A program made the position numbers and the translations under genes. A stretch of DNA of 64,000 nt from Paractinoplanes durhamensis (GTDB lineage: Bacteria > Actinomycetota > Actinomycetes > Mycobacteriales > Micromonosporaceae): contig NZ_BOML01000019.1 in assembly GCF_016862175.1 (NCBI RefSeq), forward strand, positions 1 through 64,000, written 5' to 3'. Within the stretch, counting starts at the first letter, position 1. Each line of letters begins with the position of its first letter. This document shows positions 45,008 to 53,944 of the stretch, piece by piece. The notes below the pieces were generated by a model. That model saw only the letters and a program-made list of their open reading frames with translations. It was not told the DNA's origin and ran no database searches.

Positions 45008-45489
45008 GGTTTGCGGCCGGCCTCGGTCACCGCGCCGGACATGCGGCGGACGATCTCGGCGGTACGGGCCAGCTCCTCGTCGGTGAACTCCGCGGCCGCC
45101 TCGTGCATGAGGACGCCCAGCGGGACGAAGAATGCCGAGGCGACCTTCATCGCGGTGTCGTTCATCTGCACCGTGACCCGGCGGCGGTCGTTCGGGTCGC
45201 GGTAGCGACGCACGTGGCCGACATTCTCCAGGCGGTCGACCAGGGCGGTGGCCGCCGCGGGGCTGAGCCGTAGCCGCTGGGCCAGCTCACCGACCGTGAC
45301 CGGGTCGCCGGTCGAGGTGCCCTGGCTGATCCACATGATCGCGTTCATGTCGCTGCGGCCCATGTTGTGCGCGCGGGCGAAACCGTCGACGAAGACGTCG
45401 CTCTCGACGGTGAAGTTGCGCAGCGCGTCGATCAGGTCACCCATCACGGCGTGGCGTTGCGGTTCAGGTTGCGTGGGCACGGCCGTCAT
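45004..45489 (-). CDS. MarR family regulator
   Basis: Regulator of 161 residues: SDMNAIMWISQGTSTGDPVTVGELAQRLRLSPAAATALVDRLENVGHVRRYRDPNDRRRVTVQM is the full winged HTH. Divergent from the MMPL transporter. ATG 45489. The intergenic region holds an imperfect inverted repeat (45497-45527), so it probably represses the MMPL gene and itself. Confidence 0.9.
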   Translation of the reverse strand: MTAVPTQPEPQRHAVMGDLIDALRNFTVESDVFVDGFARAHNMGRSDMNAIMWISQGTSTGDPVTVGELAQRLRLSPAAATALVDRLENVGHVRRYRDPNDRRRVTVQMNDTAMKVASAFFVPLGVLMHEAAAEFTDEELARTAEIVRRMSGAVTEAGRKP

Positions 45490-45496
45490 CCTATCG

Positions 45497-45527
45497 TTTC
45501 CATGACCGAAAAGTTCAGTCATCGAAA
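45497..45527. promoter_or_regulatory. MarR operator between marR and MMPL
   Basis: TTTC-C-ATGAC (45497-45506) and GTCAT-C-GAAA (45518-45527) are 10-bp arms with one mismatch, 11 nt apart. The region is AT-rich and lies in the 55-bp divergent gap. Confidence 0.55.
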
Positions 45528-45544
45528 TGTTGAGGATCTTTCCC

Positions 45545-47620
45545 ATGCCCAAGCGTACGGTCGCCTGGCTCACCACCCGCCTCGGGGTCCTCACCGTCCT
45601 GTTCCTCACCGTCGTGCTCTCCGGCCTGGTTTTCGCGTTCTCGCCGGAGCAGCCGGCCAAGGGTCCGGCCGACGGTCTGCCCTCCGGTGCCCAGTCCACC
45701 CGGGTCACCGAGCTGGCCGGCCGCTTCGAGAGCGGTCGATCGCAGAGCGCCGTCGTCGTCCTCGAGCGAACGGACGGTGCGCTCACCGACGCCGATCTGA
45801 CCGCGACCACCGGGCGGCTCGGCGGTCTCGGCACCGTCGGCAAGGCGGTCACCTCGGCGGACAAGCAGGCCGCCCTCATCGTCGTGCAGCTGGCCGACGG
45901 GCTCGACTCCGACGCGCAGCACGCCGTGGTCGATCGGATGCGGGCCGAGCTGCACGGCACCGCCCTGCCCGCCGGCCTGACCGTGCAGGTCACCGGTGGT
46001 GCCGCGATCGGCCGGGACATCTCGGCCGCGTTCGAGGGCGCCGACGTGACGCTGCTGATCGCCACCGCCGCGGTGGTGGCCGTGCTGCTGCTGATCACCT
46101 ACCGCAGCCCGATCCTGTGGATCGTCCCGCTCACCGTGATCGGCCTCGCCGACCAGGTCGTCGCGAAGCTGCTGCCATGGGTCGCCCGGATCGTGGGGGA
46201 GCGCACCGACGCCTCGGTCTCCGGCATCGTCTCGGTGCTGGTCTTCGGGGCCGGCACCGACTACGCACTGTTGCTGATCTCCCGTTACCGGGAGGAGTTG
46301 CGCCGCACCGAGTCCCGGCGCGAGGCGATGACCAGGGCGTGGCGGGCCGCCGCCCCGGCGATCACGGCCAGCGCCGGCACCGTCGTCCTTGCTCTGCTCA
46401 CCCTGCTCGCCGCGGTGCTCACCTCGAACCGGACGCTGGGTGTCTCGGCCGCCGTCGGCGTGCTCGTCGCGCTGCTGTTCGGGCTGTTCGTGCTGCCGGC
46501 CGCGGTGGTGGCGCTGCCGCGCGGCGTGTTCTGGCCGAAGGTGCCGGCGGTCGGCAGCGCCGACCCGACCGAGACCGGCTGGTGGTCGCGGGTGGCGCAC
46601 GGCGTGGGCAAGCGGCCCGGTGCCGTCCTCGCGGTCGCCCTCGGCGTGCTGGTGATCTTCTCGGCCGGCCTGCTCAAGATGGATGTCGGGCTGTCGCAGA
46701 CCGAGCAGTTCCGCACCAAGGTCGAGTCGATCGTCGCGCAGGAGGCCCTGGCCCGGCACTTCCCGGCCGGCGCCGCCCAGCCCGCGCAGGTGATCGTCGA
46801 AACTCCGCAGGCCGACCAGGCGCTCGGCACGCTGCGGGCGGTCGACGGCGTCGCCGCGGTGCTGCCCGGCGAGAAGTCGGTCGACGGCGCGCTGACCCAG
46901 TTCGCGGTGCAGCTCACCGACGATTCCGGGACGCCGGCCGCCGATCGCACGGTCAAGCGGCTCCGCGACGCCCTGCCGGCCGCGGAGGTCGGTGGTGCTC
47001 CCGCCGCCGATCTGGACAAGCGTGCGGCGAACCTGCGCGATGACCGGGTGGTGGTGCCGCTGATCCTGGCAGTGGTGCTGCTCGTCCTGCTCGCGCTGCT
47101 GCGCTCCCTCGCGGCGCCGCTCCTGCTGCTGGTCACCGTGGTGATCAGCTATGCGGCCAGCCTGGGCGCGGCGACCATGCTGCTCACCTACGGCTTCGAC
47201 ATGCCGGCGCTGGATACGAGCGTGCCGCTGCTGAGTTTCCTGTTCCTGGTGGCGCTCGGCGTCGACTACAACATCTTCCTGGTCACCCGGGCCCGGGACG
47301 AGGCGATCGAGCGGGGCGGCACCCGGGCCGGGATGCTGCGCGGGCTGGCCGCCACCGGTGGCGTGATCACCTCGGCCGGCATCCTGCTCGCCGCGGTGTT
47401 CGCCGTCCTCGGCGTGCTGCCGGTCATCGTGCTCACCCAGATCGGGGTGGTGGTCGGGGTCGGCGTGCTCGTCGACACCCTGTTGGTGCGGACCGTGGTG
47501 GTGCCGGCGCTGGCGCTGCTGATGGGGGAGCGGTTCTGGTGGCCGGCCCGTCCGGTGCGCGGCGGATCGGGCCCCACGCCCACCACGCCGGCCCCGAAGG
47601 AATCAGTAAACATCGATTAA
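45545..47620 (+). CDS. MMPL/RND family membrane transporter
   Basis: Protein of 691 residues with about 11-12 transmembrane segments arranged as TM1, a periplasmic domain (residues 40-165), five TMs, a second extracytoplasmic domain, and five or six TMs. Proton-relay region GAGTDYALLLISRYREEL and its repeat counterpart ALGVDYNIFLVTRARDEA are the MMPL marks. MMPL proteins export lipids or drugs in actinobacteria. ATG 45545, with GAGG upstream; ATG 45527 would add 6 residues. Regulated by the divergent MarR. Confidence 0.92.
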   Translation: MPKRTVAWLTTRLGVLTVLFLTVVLSGLVFAFSPEQPAKGPADGLPSGAQSTRVTELAGRFESGRSQSAVVVLERTDGALTDADLTATTGRLGGLGTVGKAVTSADKQAALIVVQLADGLDSDAQHAVVDRMRAELHGTALPAGLTVQVTGGAAIGRDISAAFEGADVTLLIATAAVVAVLLLITYRSPILWIVPLTVIGLADQVVAKLLPWVARIVGERTDASVSGIVSVLVFGAGTDYALLLISRYREELRRTESRREAMTRAWRAAAPAITASAGTVVLALLTLLAAVLTSNRTLGVSAAVGVLVALLFGLFVLPAAVVALPRGVFWPKVPAVGSADPTETGWWSRVAHGVGKRPGAVLAVALGVLVIFSAGLLKMDVGLSQTEQFRTKVESIVAQEALARHFPAGAAQPAQVIVETPQADQALGTLRAVDGVAAVLPGEKSVDGALTQFAVQLTDDSGTPAADRTVKRLRDALPAAEVGGAPAADLDKRAANLRDDRVVVPLILAVVLLVLLALLRSLAAPLLLLVTVVISYAASLGAATMLLTYGFDMPALDTSVPLLSFLFLVALGVDYNIFLVTRARDEAIERGGTRAGMLRGLAATGGVITSAGILLAAVFAVLGVLPVIVLTQIGVVVGVGVLVDTLLVRTVVVPALALLMGERFWWPARPVRGGSGPTPTTPAPKESVNID

Positions 47621-47633
47621 TGGGAACGGCGCC

Positions 47634-47676
47634 TTGACACGAGGCCATCGATCCTCCTGAATGGAAACACCGTTTC
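47634..47676 (+). promoter_or_regulatory. Promoter plus GAAAC-N3-GTTTC operator
   Basis: TTGACA at 47634-47639, 17-nt spacer, CTGAAT at 47657-47662, then GAAAC-ACC-GTTTC at 47664-47676 covering the expected transcription start. The same operator occurs at 50543, 51509 and, degenerate, further right. Confidence 0.7.
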
Positions 47677-47709
47677 GGAGAGTGTTACAGATGACCTTTG
47701 GAGGGTCTC

Positions 47710-48681
47710 GTGTCACTGCGCCGTATCCTTTCCACCCTGCTCCTGTCCTCCGTCGCGCTGGTCGCCACCCCCACGGCCGGCAACGCGGCAGCCACCTGGA
47801 CCAAGGCCAGCACCACGGTGAGCATCGCCTGCTCCTCGTCGTCGACGCTGAGCCAGGCCGCGAACTGGTATTTCCCGTCGACCGCGACCCCGAAGGCGCT
47901 CGTCTACCTGCAGCACGGCTTCTCCCGGTCGAACGCCAACATGGAGGCGCTGGCCGGTAAGTACGCGGACGCCGGCTTCCTGGTCTTCGTGCCGACCCTG
48001 CCGTCGTCGACGGCCTCGAACAACTGCGCGGTCAACAACACCGGCGACAACACGACGTTCCTCAACAACGTGGCCGCGCTGATCGGCGAGGCGACCGTCG
48101 CGACGAGCAGCCTCGCCAGGAGCTACACCACCGCCGCCGGTCTGGCCGGGCGCACCGGGCAGGCGATGCCGGCCACATACGTCATCGCCGGGCACTCGGC
48201 CGGTGGCGACGCGGTCAGCTACATCGCGAACCGGCTGCGGACGACCTGGCCGGCCGCGTTCGCGAACCTGAAGCTCGTGCAGCTGCTCGACCCGGTCCTC
48301 TCGCCGAAGGGCACCAACATGGCGACCGGCCTGGCCGGGCTGGCCACCACCAGCACGCCGATCTACGCGATCTCGTCCCCGCCCTACACCGCCAACGACC
48401 AGGCGAGCGGGACGACCGAGCTGCTCAAGGACGTCGACCGGCCGTTCCTGGGGGTGCGGCTGACCACCGGCTCGCACTGTGACGCCGAGGGTTCCAGCAC
48501 CAACTTCCTGTGCACGCTGCTCGGCGGCTCGTCGAAGGCGGCCAACGTGACCGCGCTGCAGACCTTCGCGGTGAACTGGGCGACCGACGCGGTGGCCGGC
48601 AGCACGACCGCCACCTACTACCCGGGCGGCACCTATTACCAGGGCCTGCTGACGGCCGGCACCATCACGACGCTCAGCTGA
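47710..48681 (+). CDS. Secreted alpha/beta hydrolase
   Basis: Exported protein of 323 residues with a signal peptide ending near GNAAA (residue 28). Lipase-like fold: LVYLQHGFSRS (oxyanion strand), nucleophile Ser163 in IAGHSAGG, LLDPVLSPKG, and His in TGSHCDAEG. It has four Cys, probably in disulfides. GTG 47710 with TGGAGGG upstream. Because its promoter carries the operator shared by the catabolic genes, it may release their growth substrate outside the cell (an ester). Confidence 0.83.
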   Translation: MSLRRILSTLLLSSVALVATPTAGNAAATWTKASTTVSIACSSSSTLSQAANWYFPSTATPKALVYLQHGFSRSNANMEALAGKYADAGFLVFVPTLPSSTASNNCAVNNTGDNTTFLNNVAALIGEATVATSSLARSYTTAAGLAGRTGQAMPATYVIAGHSAGGDAVSYIANRLRTTWPAAFANLKLVQLLDPVLSPKGTNMATGLAGLATTSTPIYAISSPPYTANDQASGTTELLKDVDRPFLGVRLTTGSHCDAEGSSTNFLCTLLGGSSKAANVTALQTFAVNWATDAVAGSTTATYYPGGTYYQGLLTAGTITTLS

Positions 48682-48689
48682 TGGCAACG

Positions 48690-48721
48690 CGTGCCTCCCT
48701 TCACCCTTGAAGGGAGGCACG
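48690..48721. terminator. Bidirectional hairpin terminator
   Basis: Perfect 14-bp stem (48690-48703 with 48708-48721) and a 4-nt loop between convergent genes. The stop codon of the minus-strand cysteine hydrolase gene (48701-48703) lies inside the stem. Confidence 0.85.
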
Positions 48722-49327
48722 GGCCTCGTCGAGGCCGATCACGTCGGCGTATTTGGCGTTCAGGTCGAACAGGTTGTGCTCGTGCGGGCCGCCCTCGCGG
48801 TCGGCGCAGGCCTCGCGCACCACGATCGGGCGGAAGCCGTGCTGCAGTGCGTCCAGCGCCGAGGCCCGCACGCAACCGCTCGTCGAATAGCCGCCGATGA
48901 CCAGGGTGTCGATGCGGTGCGAGGCGAGCCAGGCGGCGAGCGAGGTGCCGGCGAACGCGCTCGCGTAGTGCTTCACCACGACCAGCTCGCCGGGCGCGGG
49001 GGCGAGCGGCGCGGTGAAGTCGCCGAGCGGGTTGCCGGCCGCGAAGACCTTGAGGGCCGGCACCTTGGCGGCGAACAGCGGCGCCTCGGAGCACGACTCG
49101 TCGGCGTAGCGCACGCTGGTCCAGACCACCGGGACGCCGTGCTCCCGCGCGGTTGCCGCCAGCTCGTGCATGGCTGCCGCCGCTGCCGCGCCGGACTTCA
49201 AATACAACGGCGAACCCTCTGCGGTGTACGCCGAGGCGGGGTCGACCAGGAGCACCGCCGGGCGCCAACCCCAGCCGAGTCGCCGCGCGAACCCGGCCGT
49301 CGCATAGTCGCGATCCAGATCGGACAC
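48701..49327 (-). CDS. Isochorismatase-family cysteine hydrolase
   Basis: Protein of 208 residues, N-carbamoylsarcosine amidase-like. Catalytic triad: Asp in VLLVDPASAY, Lys in VVVKHYASAFAGT, Cys152 in GGYSTSGCVRASALDA. Family members hydrolyse amides such as N-carbamoylsarcosine or maleamate. It starts at GTG 49327, two nt after the CoA-transferase stop, so the two are cotranscribed. With the hydantoinase-type enzyme 8 kb away it could form a ring-opening plus N-carbamoyl-hydrolysis pair; this is inferred. Confidence 0.88.
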   Translation of the reverse strand: MSDLDRDYATAGFARRLGWGWRPAVLLVDPASAYTAEGSPLYLKSGAAAAAAMHELAATAREHGVPVVWTSVRYADESCSEAPLFAAKVPALKVFAAGNPLGDFTAPLAPAPGELVVVKHYASAFAGTSLAAWLASHRIDTLVIGGYSTSGCVRASALDALQHGFRPIVVREACADREGGPHEHNLFDLNAKYADVIGLDEARASLQG

Positions 49328-49329
49328 TC

Positions 49330-50523
49330 TCAGATCACCCCCCGATCGTGGAGGGCCTTCTGTTCCGCGGTGGACAGGCCGAGCAGCTCGCCGTACACCT
49401 CGTCGTTGCTCGCACCGAGCGCCGGGCCCGCCCATTTCACCGCGCCCGGCGTCGCCGACAGGCGGGGTGCGACGTTCTGCATCGGCAGCGGGCCGAGCTC
49501 CGGGTGGTCGACCGTGACGACCGCCTCGCGGGCCCGCACGTGCGGGTCGGCCAGGATGTCCTCGGCGGTGTAGATGCCGCCGGCCGGCACCCCGGCCGCG
49601 TGCAGCAGCTCGAGCAGCTCGGCCGCGGGCAGCGTGACCGTCCAGGCGGCGACGATCTCGTCGAGCTCGGTCTGGTGCTCGCCGCGGGAACCGTGAGTGG
49701 CGTAGCGCGGGTCGTCGGCGAGCGACGGGCGGCCCATCGCCTCGGCGAGGCGGCGGAACACCGTGTCCTGGTTGGCGGCGATCAGCACGTCGGCGCCGTC
49801 GGCGGTCGGGTAGCCGTTGCTGGGCGCCACGTTGGGCAGGATCGCCCCGGTGCGCTCGCGGCGATAACCGGCGACCGCCCACTCCGGGATCAGCGACTCC
49901 ATCATCGCCATCACCGCTTCGTAGATGGCCGAGTCGACGACCTGGCCGTGGCCGGTGCGCTCGCGGGCGTGCAGGGCGGCGAGCGTGCCATACGCCGCAT
50001 ACGTCGCGGCGAGCGAGTCGCCGATCGAGATGCCGCTGCGGGACGGCTGCCGGTCGGGCTCGCCGGTCACGTAGCGCAGGCCGCCCATCGCCTCGCCGAT
50101 CGAGCCGAACCCGGCCCGCGGTGAGTAGGGCCCGGTCTGCCCGTAGCCGGTGACCCGGACCAGGACGAGCCGCGGGTTGATCTCGGACAGCGCTTCGTAG
50201 GACAGGCCCCACTTCTCCAGGGTGCCGGGCCGGAAGTTTTCCAGCAGCACGTCGGACTTCGCCACCAGGCGGCGGACCAGATCCTGGCCCTCGGCGGTGC
50301 GCAGGTTGCAGGTGACCGACTTCTTGTTGCGCGCGACGACCGGCCACCACAACGATTGGCCGTGCGGTTTCTCCCGCCCCCACTGCCGCATCGGGTCGCC
50401 CTTGCCCGGGTCCTCCAGCTTGATCACCTCGGCGCCGAAGTCGCCGAGGAGCTGCCCGCAGAACGGGCCGGCGAGAAGGGTGCCGGTTTCGATGACCCGG
50501 ATGTCACTCAGAGCTGCCGTCAC
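49330..50523 (-). CDS. CaiB/BaiF family CoA-transferase (1)
   Basis: Family III CoA-transferase of 397 residues. N-terminal RVIETGTLLAGPFCGQLLGDFGAEVIKLEDP, NKKSVTCNL, SDVLLENFRPGTLEKWGL, GYGQTGPY and the catalytic Asp in ISIGDSLAA. Moves CoA between acids, for example succinyl-CoA to a dicarboxylate. Divergent from the HMG-CoA-lyase-like gene across a perfect GAAAC-GGT-GTTTC operator. Paralogue of the one at 58743. Confidence 0.9.
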   Translation of the reverse strand: MTAALSDIRVIETGTLLAGPFCGQLLGDFGAEVIKLEDPGKGDPMRQWGREKPHGQSLWWPVVARNKKSVTCNLRTAEGQDLVRRLVAKSDVLLENFRPGTLEKWGLSYEALSEINPRLVLVRVTGYGQTGPYSPRAGFGSIGEAMGGLRYVTGEPDRQPSRSGISIGDSLAATYAAYGTLAALHARERTGHGQVVDSAIYEAVMAMMESLIPEWAVAGYRRERTGAILPNVAPSNGYPTADGADVLIAANQDTVFRRLAEAMGRPSLADDPRYATHGSRGEHQTELDEIVAAWTVTLPAAELLELLHAAGVPAGGIYTAEDILADPHVRAREAVVTVDHPELGPLPMQNVAPRLSATPGAVKWAGPALGASNDEVYGELLGLSTAEQKALHDRGVI

Positions 50524-50542
50524 CCGGTTACCCTAGCGAAGG

Positions 50543-50555
50543 GAAACGGTGTTTC
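50543..50555. promoter_or_regulatory. GAAAC-N3-GTTTC operator, divergent
   Basis: GAAAC (50543-50547), GGT, GTTTC (50551-50555), midway between the divergent CoA-transferase (50523) and lyase (50582) genes; it can control both. Confidence 0.75.
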
Positions 50556-50581
50556 GCCAGTCGGAACGAGAGGGTGTGTGG

Positions 50582-51484
50582 ATGGAAATCGTAGAGGTCG
50601 GGCCGCGTGACGGTCTACAGAACGAGAAGCGGGTCCTGCCCACCGGGACGAAGGTGGAATACGTGACCCGGGCCCTGTTCGCCGGCCTGCGCCGGATCGA
50701 GGTGGCCGCGTTCGCCCGGCCGGACCGGGTGCCGCAGATGGCCGACGCCGAGGAGGTGCTGCGCCGGGTGCCGCGGGTCGACGGGGTGCGTTACATCGCC
50801 CTGGTCCTCAACGGGCGCGGCCTCGACCGCGTCCTGGCCCTCGATCCGGCGGCCCGGCCGCATGAGATCAACTACGTGGTGGTGGCGAGCGACGAGTTCG
50901 CCCGGCGCAACCAGGGCATGGACACGATGACCTCGCTGGACGGCTTCCGGGCCGTCGCCGAGAAGGCCCGGGAGGCCGGGCTCGGCGTGACGCTCACCGT
51001 GGCGGCCGCCTTCGGCTGCCCGTTCACCGGCGAGGTCAAGCCCGATCGGGTCCGCGGCATCGTGGCGGCGGCCGGGCCGCTCGGCGAGCTGTGCCTGGCC
51101 GACACGATCGGGGTGGGCGTCCCCGTGCAGGTCGAGGAGCTTGCCGCCGGCGTCCGCGAGGCCGCCCCCGGCGTGCCGCTGCGGGCGCATTTCCACAACA
51201 CCCGCAACACCGGGTATGCGAACGCGATCACCGCCGCCCGATTGGGTTTCGGGGCGCTCGACGCCAGCCTCGGCGGGATCGGCGGCTGCCCGTTCGCGCC
51301 GGCCGCCACCGGCAACATCGCCACCGAGGATCTGGCCTACCTGCTCAACCGTTCGGGCCTGGCCACCGGGGTCGCGGTGCAGCAGGCTGCGGAGACGGGC
51401 ACGTGGATCGGAGCGGAGTTGGGCTTGACTTCGGTGCCTGCTCAGCTCGGCCGGGCGGGCGATTATCCCGGCAATCTCTCCTGA
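50582..51484 (+). CDS. Hydroxymethylglutaryl-CoA lyase-like enzyme
   Basis: DRE-TIM barrel enzyme of 300 residues. VEVGPRDGLQNE holds the metal/acid motif, AHFHNTRNTG the two metal His, GGIGGCPFAPAATGN the HMGL signature loop with catalytic Cys. It cleaves a 3-hydroxy-3-methyl-acyl-CoA to acetyl-CoA and a keto acid, or a citramalyl-type analogue. ATG 50582; short in-frame upstream starts lie at 50549-50576. With a CoA-transferase next door it fits degradation of a branched dicarboxylate (itaconate/citramalate or methylglutarate type). Confidence 0.88.
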   Translation: MEIVEVGPRDGLQNEKRVLPTGTKVEYVTRALFAGLRRIEVAAFARPDRVPQMADAEEVLRRVPRVDGVRYIALVLNGRGLDRVLALDPAARPHEINYVVVASDEFARRNQGMDTMTSLDGFRAVAEKAREAGLGVTLTVAAAFGCPFTGEVKPDRVRGIVAAAGPLGELCLADTIGVGVPVQVEELAAGVREAAPGVPLRAHFHNTRNTGYANAITAARLGFGALDASLGGIGGCPFAPAATGNIATEDLAYLLNRSGLATGVAVQQAAETGTWIGAELGLTSVPAQLGRAGDYPGNLS

Positions 51485-51502
51485 CGGGCAGGCCTTGCGC
51501 CG

Positions 51503-51525
51503 GAATGGAAACGGTGTTTCCATTC
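51503..51525. promoter_or_regulatory. Perfect 23-bp IclR-like operator
   Basis: GAATGGAAAC, GGT, GTTTCCATTC: perfect 10-3-10 inverted repeat at 51503-51525. This is the strongest member of the GAAAC-N3-GTTTC set and ends 4 nt before the acyl-CoA synthetase ATG (51530). The TGGAAA/TTTCCA arms resemble known IclR-family boxes. Confidence 0.85.
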
Positions 51526-51529
51526 TCGC

Positions 51530-53032
51530 ATGTTGCGGTCCGGTGGAGCTGATCTGACGATCGCGGGTGGCATCCGGGAGTTCGGCCGGGCCACCCCGGG
51601 CATCGTCGCGGTGCGCGACGGCGACCGCTCGCTGACCTTCGCCGCCCTTGACGAGCGCTCGTCCCGCCTGGCCTCCGCGCTGCTCCAGCAAGGGCTGGCC
51701 ACCGGTGACCGGGTCGCGCTGCTCTGCGGCAACCGCCTCGAATATCCGGAGATCGCGGCCGGTGTCGCCAAGGCCGGCCTGGTCCTGGTCCCGGTCAACC
51801 CGCGGCTGACCGCGCCCGAGGTCGACTTCATCCTGCGGCACTCGGGTGCCTGTGTGCTGATCACCGACGACGCCCTCGCCGGATCGGTGCCGCACTTCCC
51901 GGGTCCGGTGATCTGCATCGGCGGCAGTTCGCTGGGCCCGTCCTACGAAACGTGGCTCGCCACCGCGCCGGCCACCGATCCCTGGGTCGCGGTCGACGAG
52001 CGTGATCCGTTCTGCATCACCTACACGGCCGGCACCACCGGCGACCCCAAGGGCGTGCTGATCTCGCACCGGTCGCGCTGCCTGACCTTCTACGCCACCG
52101 CCCTCGAGTGGGGTCTCGGCCCGGGCCGGCGCACGATCGCGGTCGCGCCGATGTACCACGGGGCCGGCTTCGCGTTCGCCTACGCGGCCGTCTACTGCGG
52201 CGCCACGGTGAGCATGCTGCGCTCGTTCGACCCGCAGGGGTTGCTGGACCTGATCCAGCGGGAGCGGGCCCAGTCGGTCTTCCTCGTCCCGACGCACGCC
52301 CAGCTGATCCGGGCCGCCGTCGAGAAAGTGCCGGAGCTGCCCTCGCTCGACACTCTCTACTTCAACGCCGCCGCCCTGCCCAAGGTGCTCAAGGAGTGGG
52401 TGTTCGAGGCGTTCCCGGGGGCCGGGGTGCACGAGCTCTACGGCTCGACCGAGGCCGGCGTGGTAACCAACCTGCGCCCGCCGGACGCCCGCCGCAAGGC
52501 CGGCACGGTCGGCCACCCGTGGTTCGCCACCCAGGTCCGGATCGTCGGCCCCGGCGGGCAGCCGGTCGCGGCCGGCGAGCCCGGCGAGCTGTTCAGCCGC
52601 TCGCCCTATCTGATGAACGGCTACCACGACAACCCGACGGCGACCGCCGCCTGCATCACCGGCGACGGGTTCCTGACCTCCGGCGACATCGTGATCGCCG
52701 ACGACGAGGGCTTCATCTCCATCGTCGACCGGGTGAAAGACGTGATCATCACGGGCGGGGTCAACGTCTATCCCCGCGACGTCGAGGAGGTCCTGCTCAC
52801 CCACGGCGCGGTCGCCGAGGCCGCGGTGGTGGGCGAGCCCGACGACCGGTGGGGCGAGCGGGTGGTGGCCTACCTGGTCTGCCGGCAGCCGGTCGAGGCG
52901 GCCGTGCTCGACGCCCATCTGCGGGCCCGGCTGGCCGGTTACAAGGTGCCGAAGGAGTTCAAGGTCATCGCGGCGCTGCCCCGCAACGCCGCCGGCAAGG
53001 TGTTGAAACGCGAGCTGAGGAGTACGCCGTGA
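51530..53032 (+). CDS. AMP-dependent acyl-CoA synthetase
   Basis: ANL-superfamily ligase of 500 residues. A3 loop TYTAGTTGDPKGV, A5 YGSTEAGVV, A7/A8 TSGDIVIADDEGFISIVDRVKDVIITGGVNVYP, and A10 Lys in NAAGKVLKREL. Forms an acyl-AMP and then the CoA ester. The start is uncertain: ATG 51530 lies just beyond the operator with no Shine-Dalgarno. The stop overlaps the bicupin GTG. Activates the acid degraded by this island; substrate unknown. Confidence 0.9.
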   Translation: MLRSGGADLTIAGGIREFGRATPGIVAVRDGDRSLTFAALDERSSRLASALLQQGLATGDRVALLCGNRLEYPEIAAGVAKAGLVLVPVNPRLTAPEVDFILRHSGACVLITDDALAGSVPHFPGPVICIGGSSLGPSYETWLATAPATDPWVAVDERDPFCITYTAGTTGDPKGVLISHRSRCLTFYATALEWGLGPGRRTIAVAPMYHGAGFAFAYAAVYCGATVSMLRSFDPQGLLDLIQRERAQSVFLVPTHAQLIRAAVEKVPELPSLDTLYFNAAALPKVLKEWVFEAFPGAGVHELYGSTEAGVVTNLRPPDARRKAGTVGHPWFATQVRIVGPGGQPVAAGEPGELFSRSPYLMNGYHDNPTATAACITGDGFLTSGDIVIADDEGFISIVDRVKDVIITGGVNVYPRDVEEVLLTHGAVAEAAVVGEPDDRWGERVVAYLVCRQPVEAAVLDAHLRARLAGYKVPKEFKVIAALPRNAAGKVLKRELRSTP

Positions 53033-53892
53033 GGGCACACGTGGAACTCATCCACGAGGACGACTACATCTTCCACACCGGCGAGCTGCCGTCCGGCGAG
53101 GGCAAGATCCTGGAGCGGCGGCTGTCCACCGACGAGGAGGACGGCTCCTCCTCGCTGTCGCTGCACGCCATCGGTGACTGGGGCCGCAGCGCCGGCATCG
53201 CCCATGCCGACACCGAGTTCTACGTGGTCGAGGGCACGATGATCTACGGCGGCCAGGAGCTCGGGCCGGGCGGCTACGTCCAGGTGCCCAGGGGCACGGC
53301 GATGGACTGGGTGAGGTTCCGGGAGGGCGCGCGCATCCTGCACTGGCGCGAGTACGGCGATTGCGGCTTCGACCCGTACACGAACGTGGCCGAGGCGTCC
53401 GCGAAGGCGGCGCCGGAGTCGGGCGAGGGGGTGAGCGTGATCGACGCGAACCGGATGGAGTGGACCGAGGCGCAGTCGGTCGGGCCGCTCACCCCGCTCT
53501 ACATCAAGCTGCTGCACCGCGACCCGAAGACCGGCTTCTACACCCGGCTGATCCGGGCCAGGAAGGGCTGGACCGACCACCGCCTGGCCCACCACCCGTG
53601 TTACGAGGAGTTCTACACGCTCGGCGGGAAGATGGCCTACAACTTCGGCGACATCGACGAGGGCACCTACTGCTTCCGCCCGGCCGGGGTGAAGCACGGC
53701 CACTTCATCGCCGAGACCGACATCGACTGGATCATCCGGTCGGACGGCGAGCTGACGAACTGGTACACGACCGACGAGTGGGTCAAGTGGGGTGGCCACG
53801 CCGAGAACTACGAGCACCACCACGCGCCGGTCATCTCGACCCTGCCGGTCCGGTCCCGCTCCCGTGGCGAGTGGTCCGGCGACGGCATGTGA
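53029..53892 (+). CDS. Bicupin protein, possible dioxygenase
   Basis: Protein of 287 residues with two cupin domains. The first, about 30-110, has the pattern HADTEFYVVEGTMIYGGQELGPGGYVQVP. The second, about 150-250, has HHPCYEEFYTLGGKMAY, GTYCFRPAGVKHGHF. Both hold His/Glu residues that could bind Fe or Mn. GTG 53029, after GAGGAG, overlaps the synthetase stop. Similar double-cupin proteins are ring-cleavage or beta-diketone dioxygenases, or ChrR-like sensors; I cannot choose. Confidence 0.72.
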   Translation: MRAHVELIHEDDYIFHTGELPSGEGKILERRLSTDEEDGSSSLSLHAIGDWGRSAGIAHADTEFYVVEGTMIYGGQELGPGGYVQVPRGTAMDWVRFREGARILHWREYGDCGFDPYTNVAEASAKAAPESGEGVSVIDANRMEWTEAQSVGPLTPLYIKLLHRDPKTGFYTRLIRARKGWTDHRLAHHPCYEEFYTLGGKMAYNFGDIDEGTYCFRPAGVKHGHFIAETDIDWIIRSDGELTNWYTTDEWVKWGGHAENYEHHHAPVISTLPVRSRSRGEWSGDGM

Positions 53893-53898
53893 TGAGCC

Positions 53899-53935
53899 CC
53901 GGAGGCCGGCGGCGGTCGGTGCCGCCGGCCTCCGG
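53899..53935. terminator. Bidirectional hairpin terminator
   Basis: A perfect 15-bp stem (53899-53913 with 53921-53935) and 7-nt loop between the convergent bicupin and alpha/beta hydrolase genes. Confidence 0.85.
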
Positions 53936-53944
53936 TCTCCATCG

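Noticed and set aside
50615..53038. 807-codon minus-strand frame over the lyase and synthetase genes
   Set aside because: Antisense shadow of two well-supported enzymes and of the operator at 51503.
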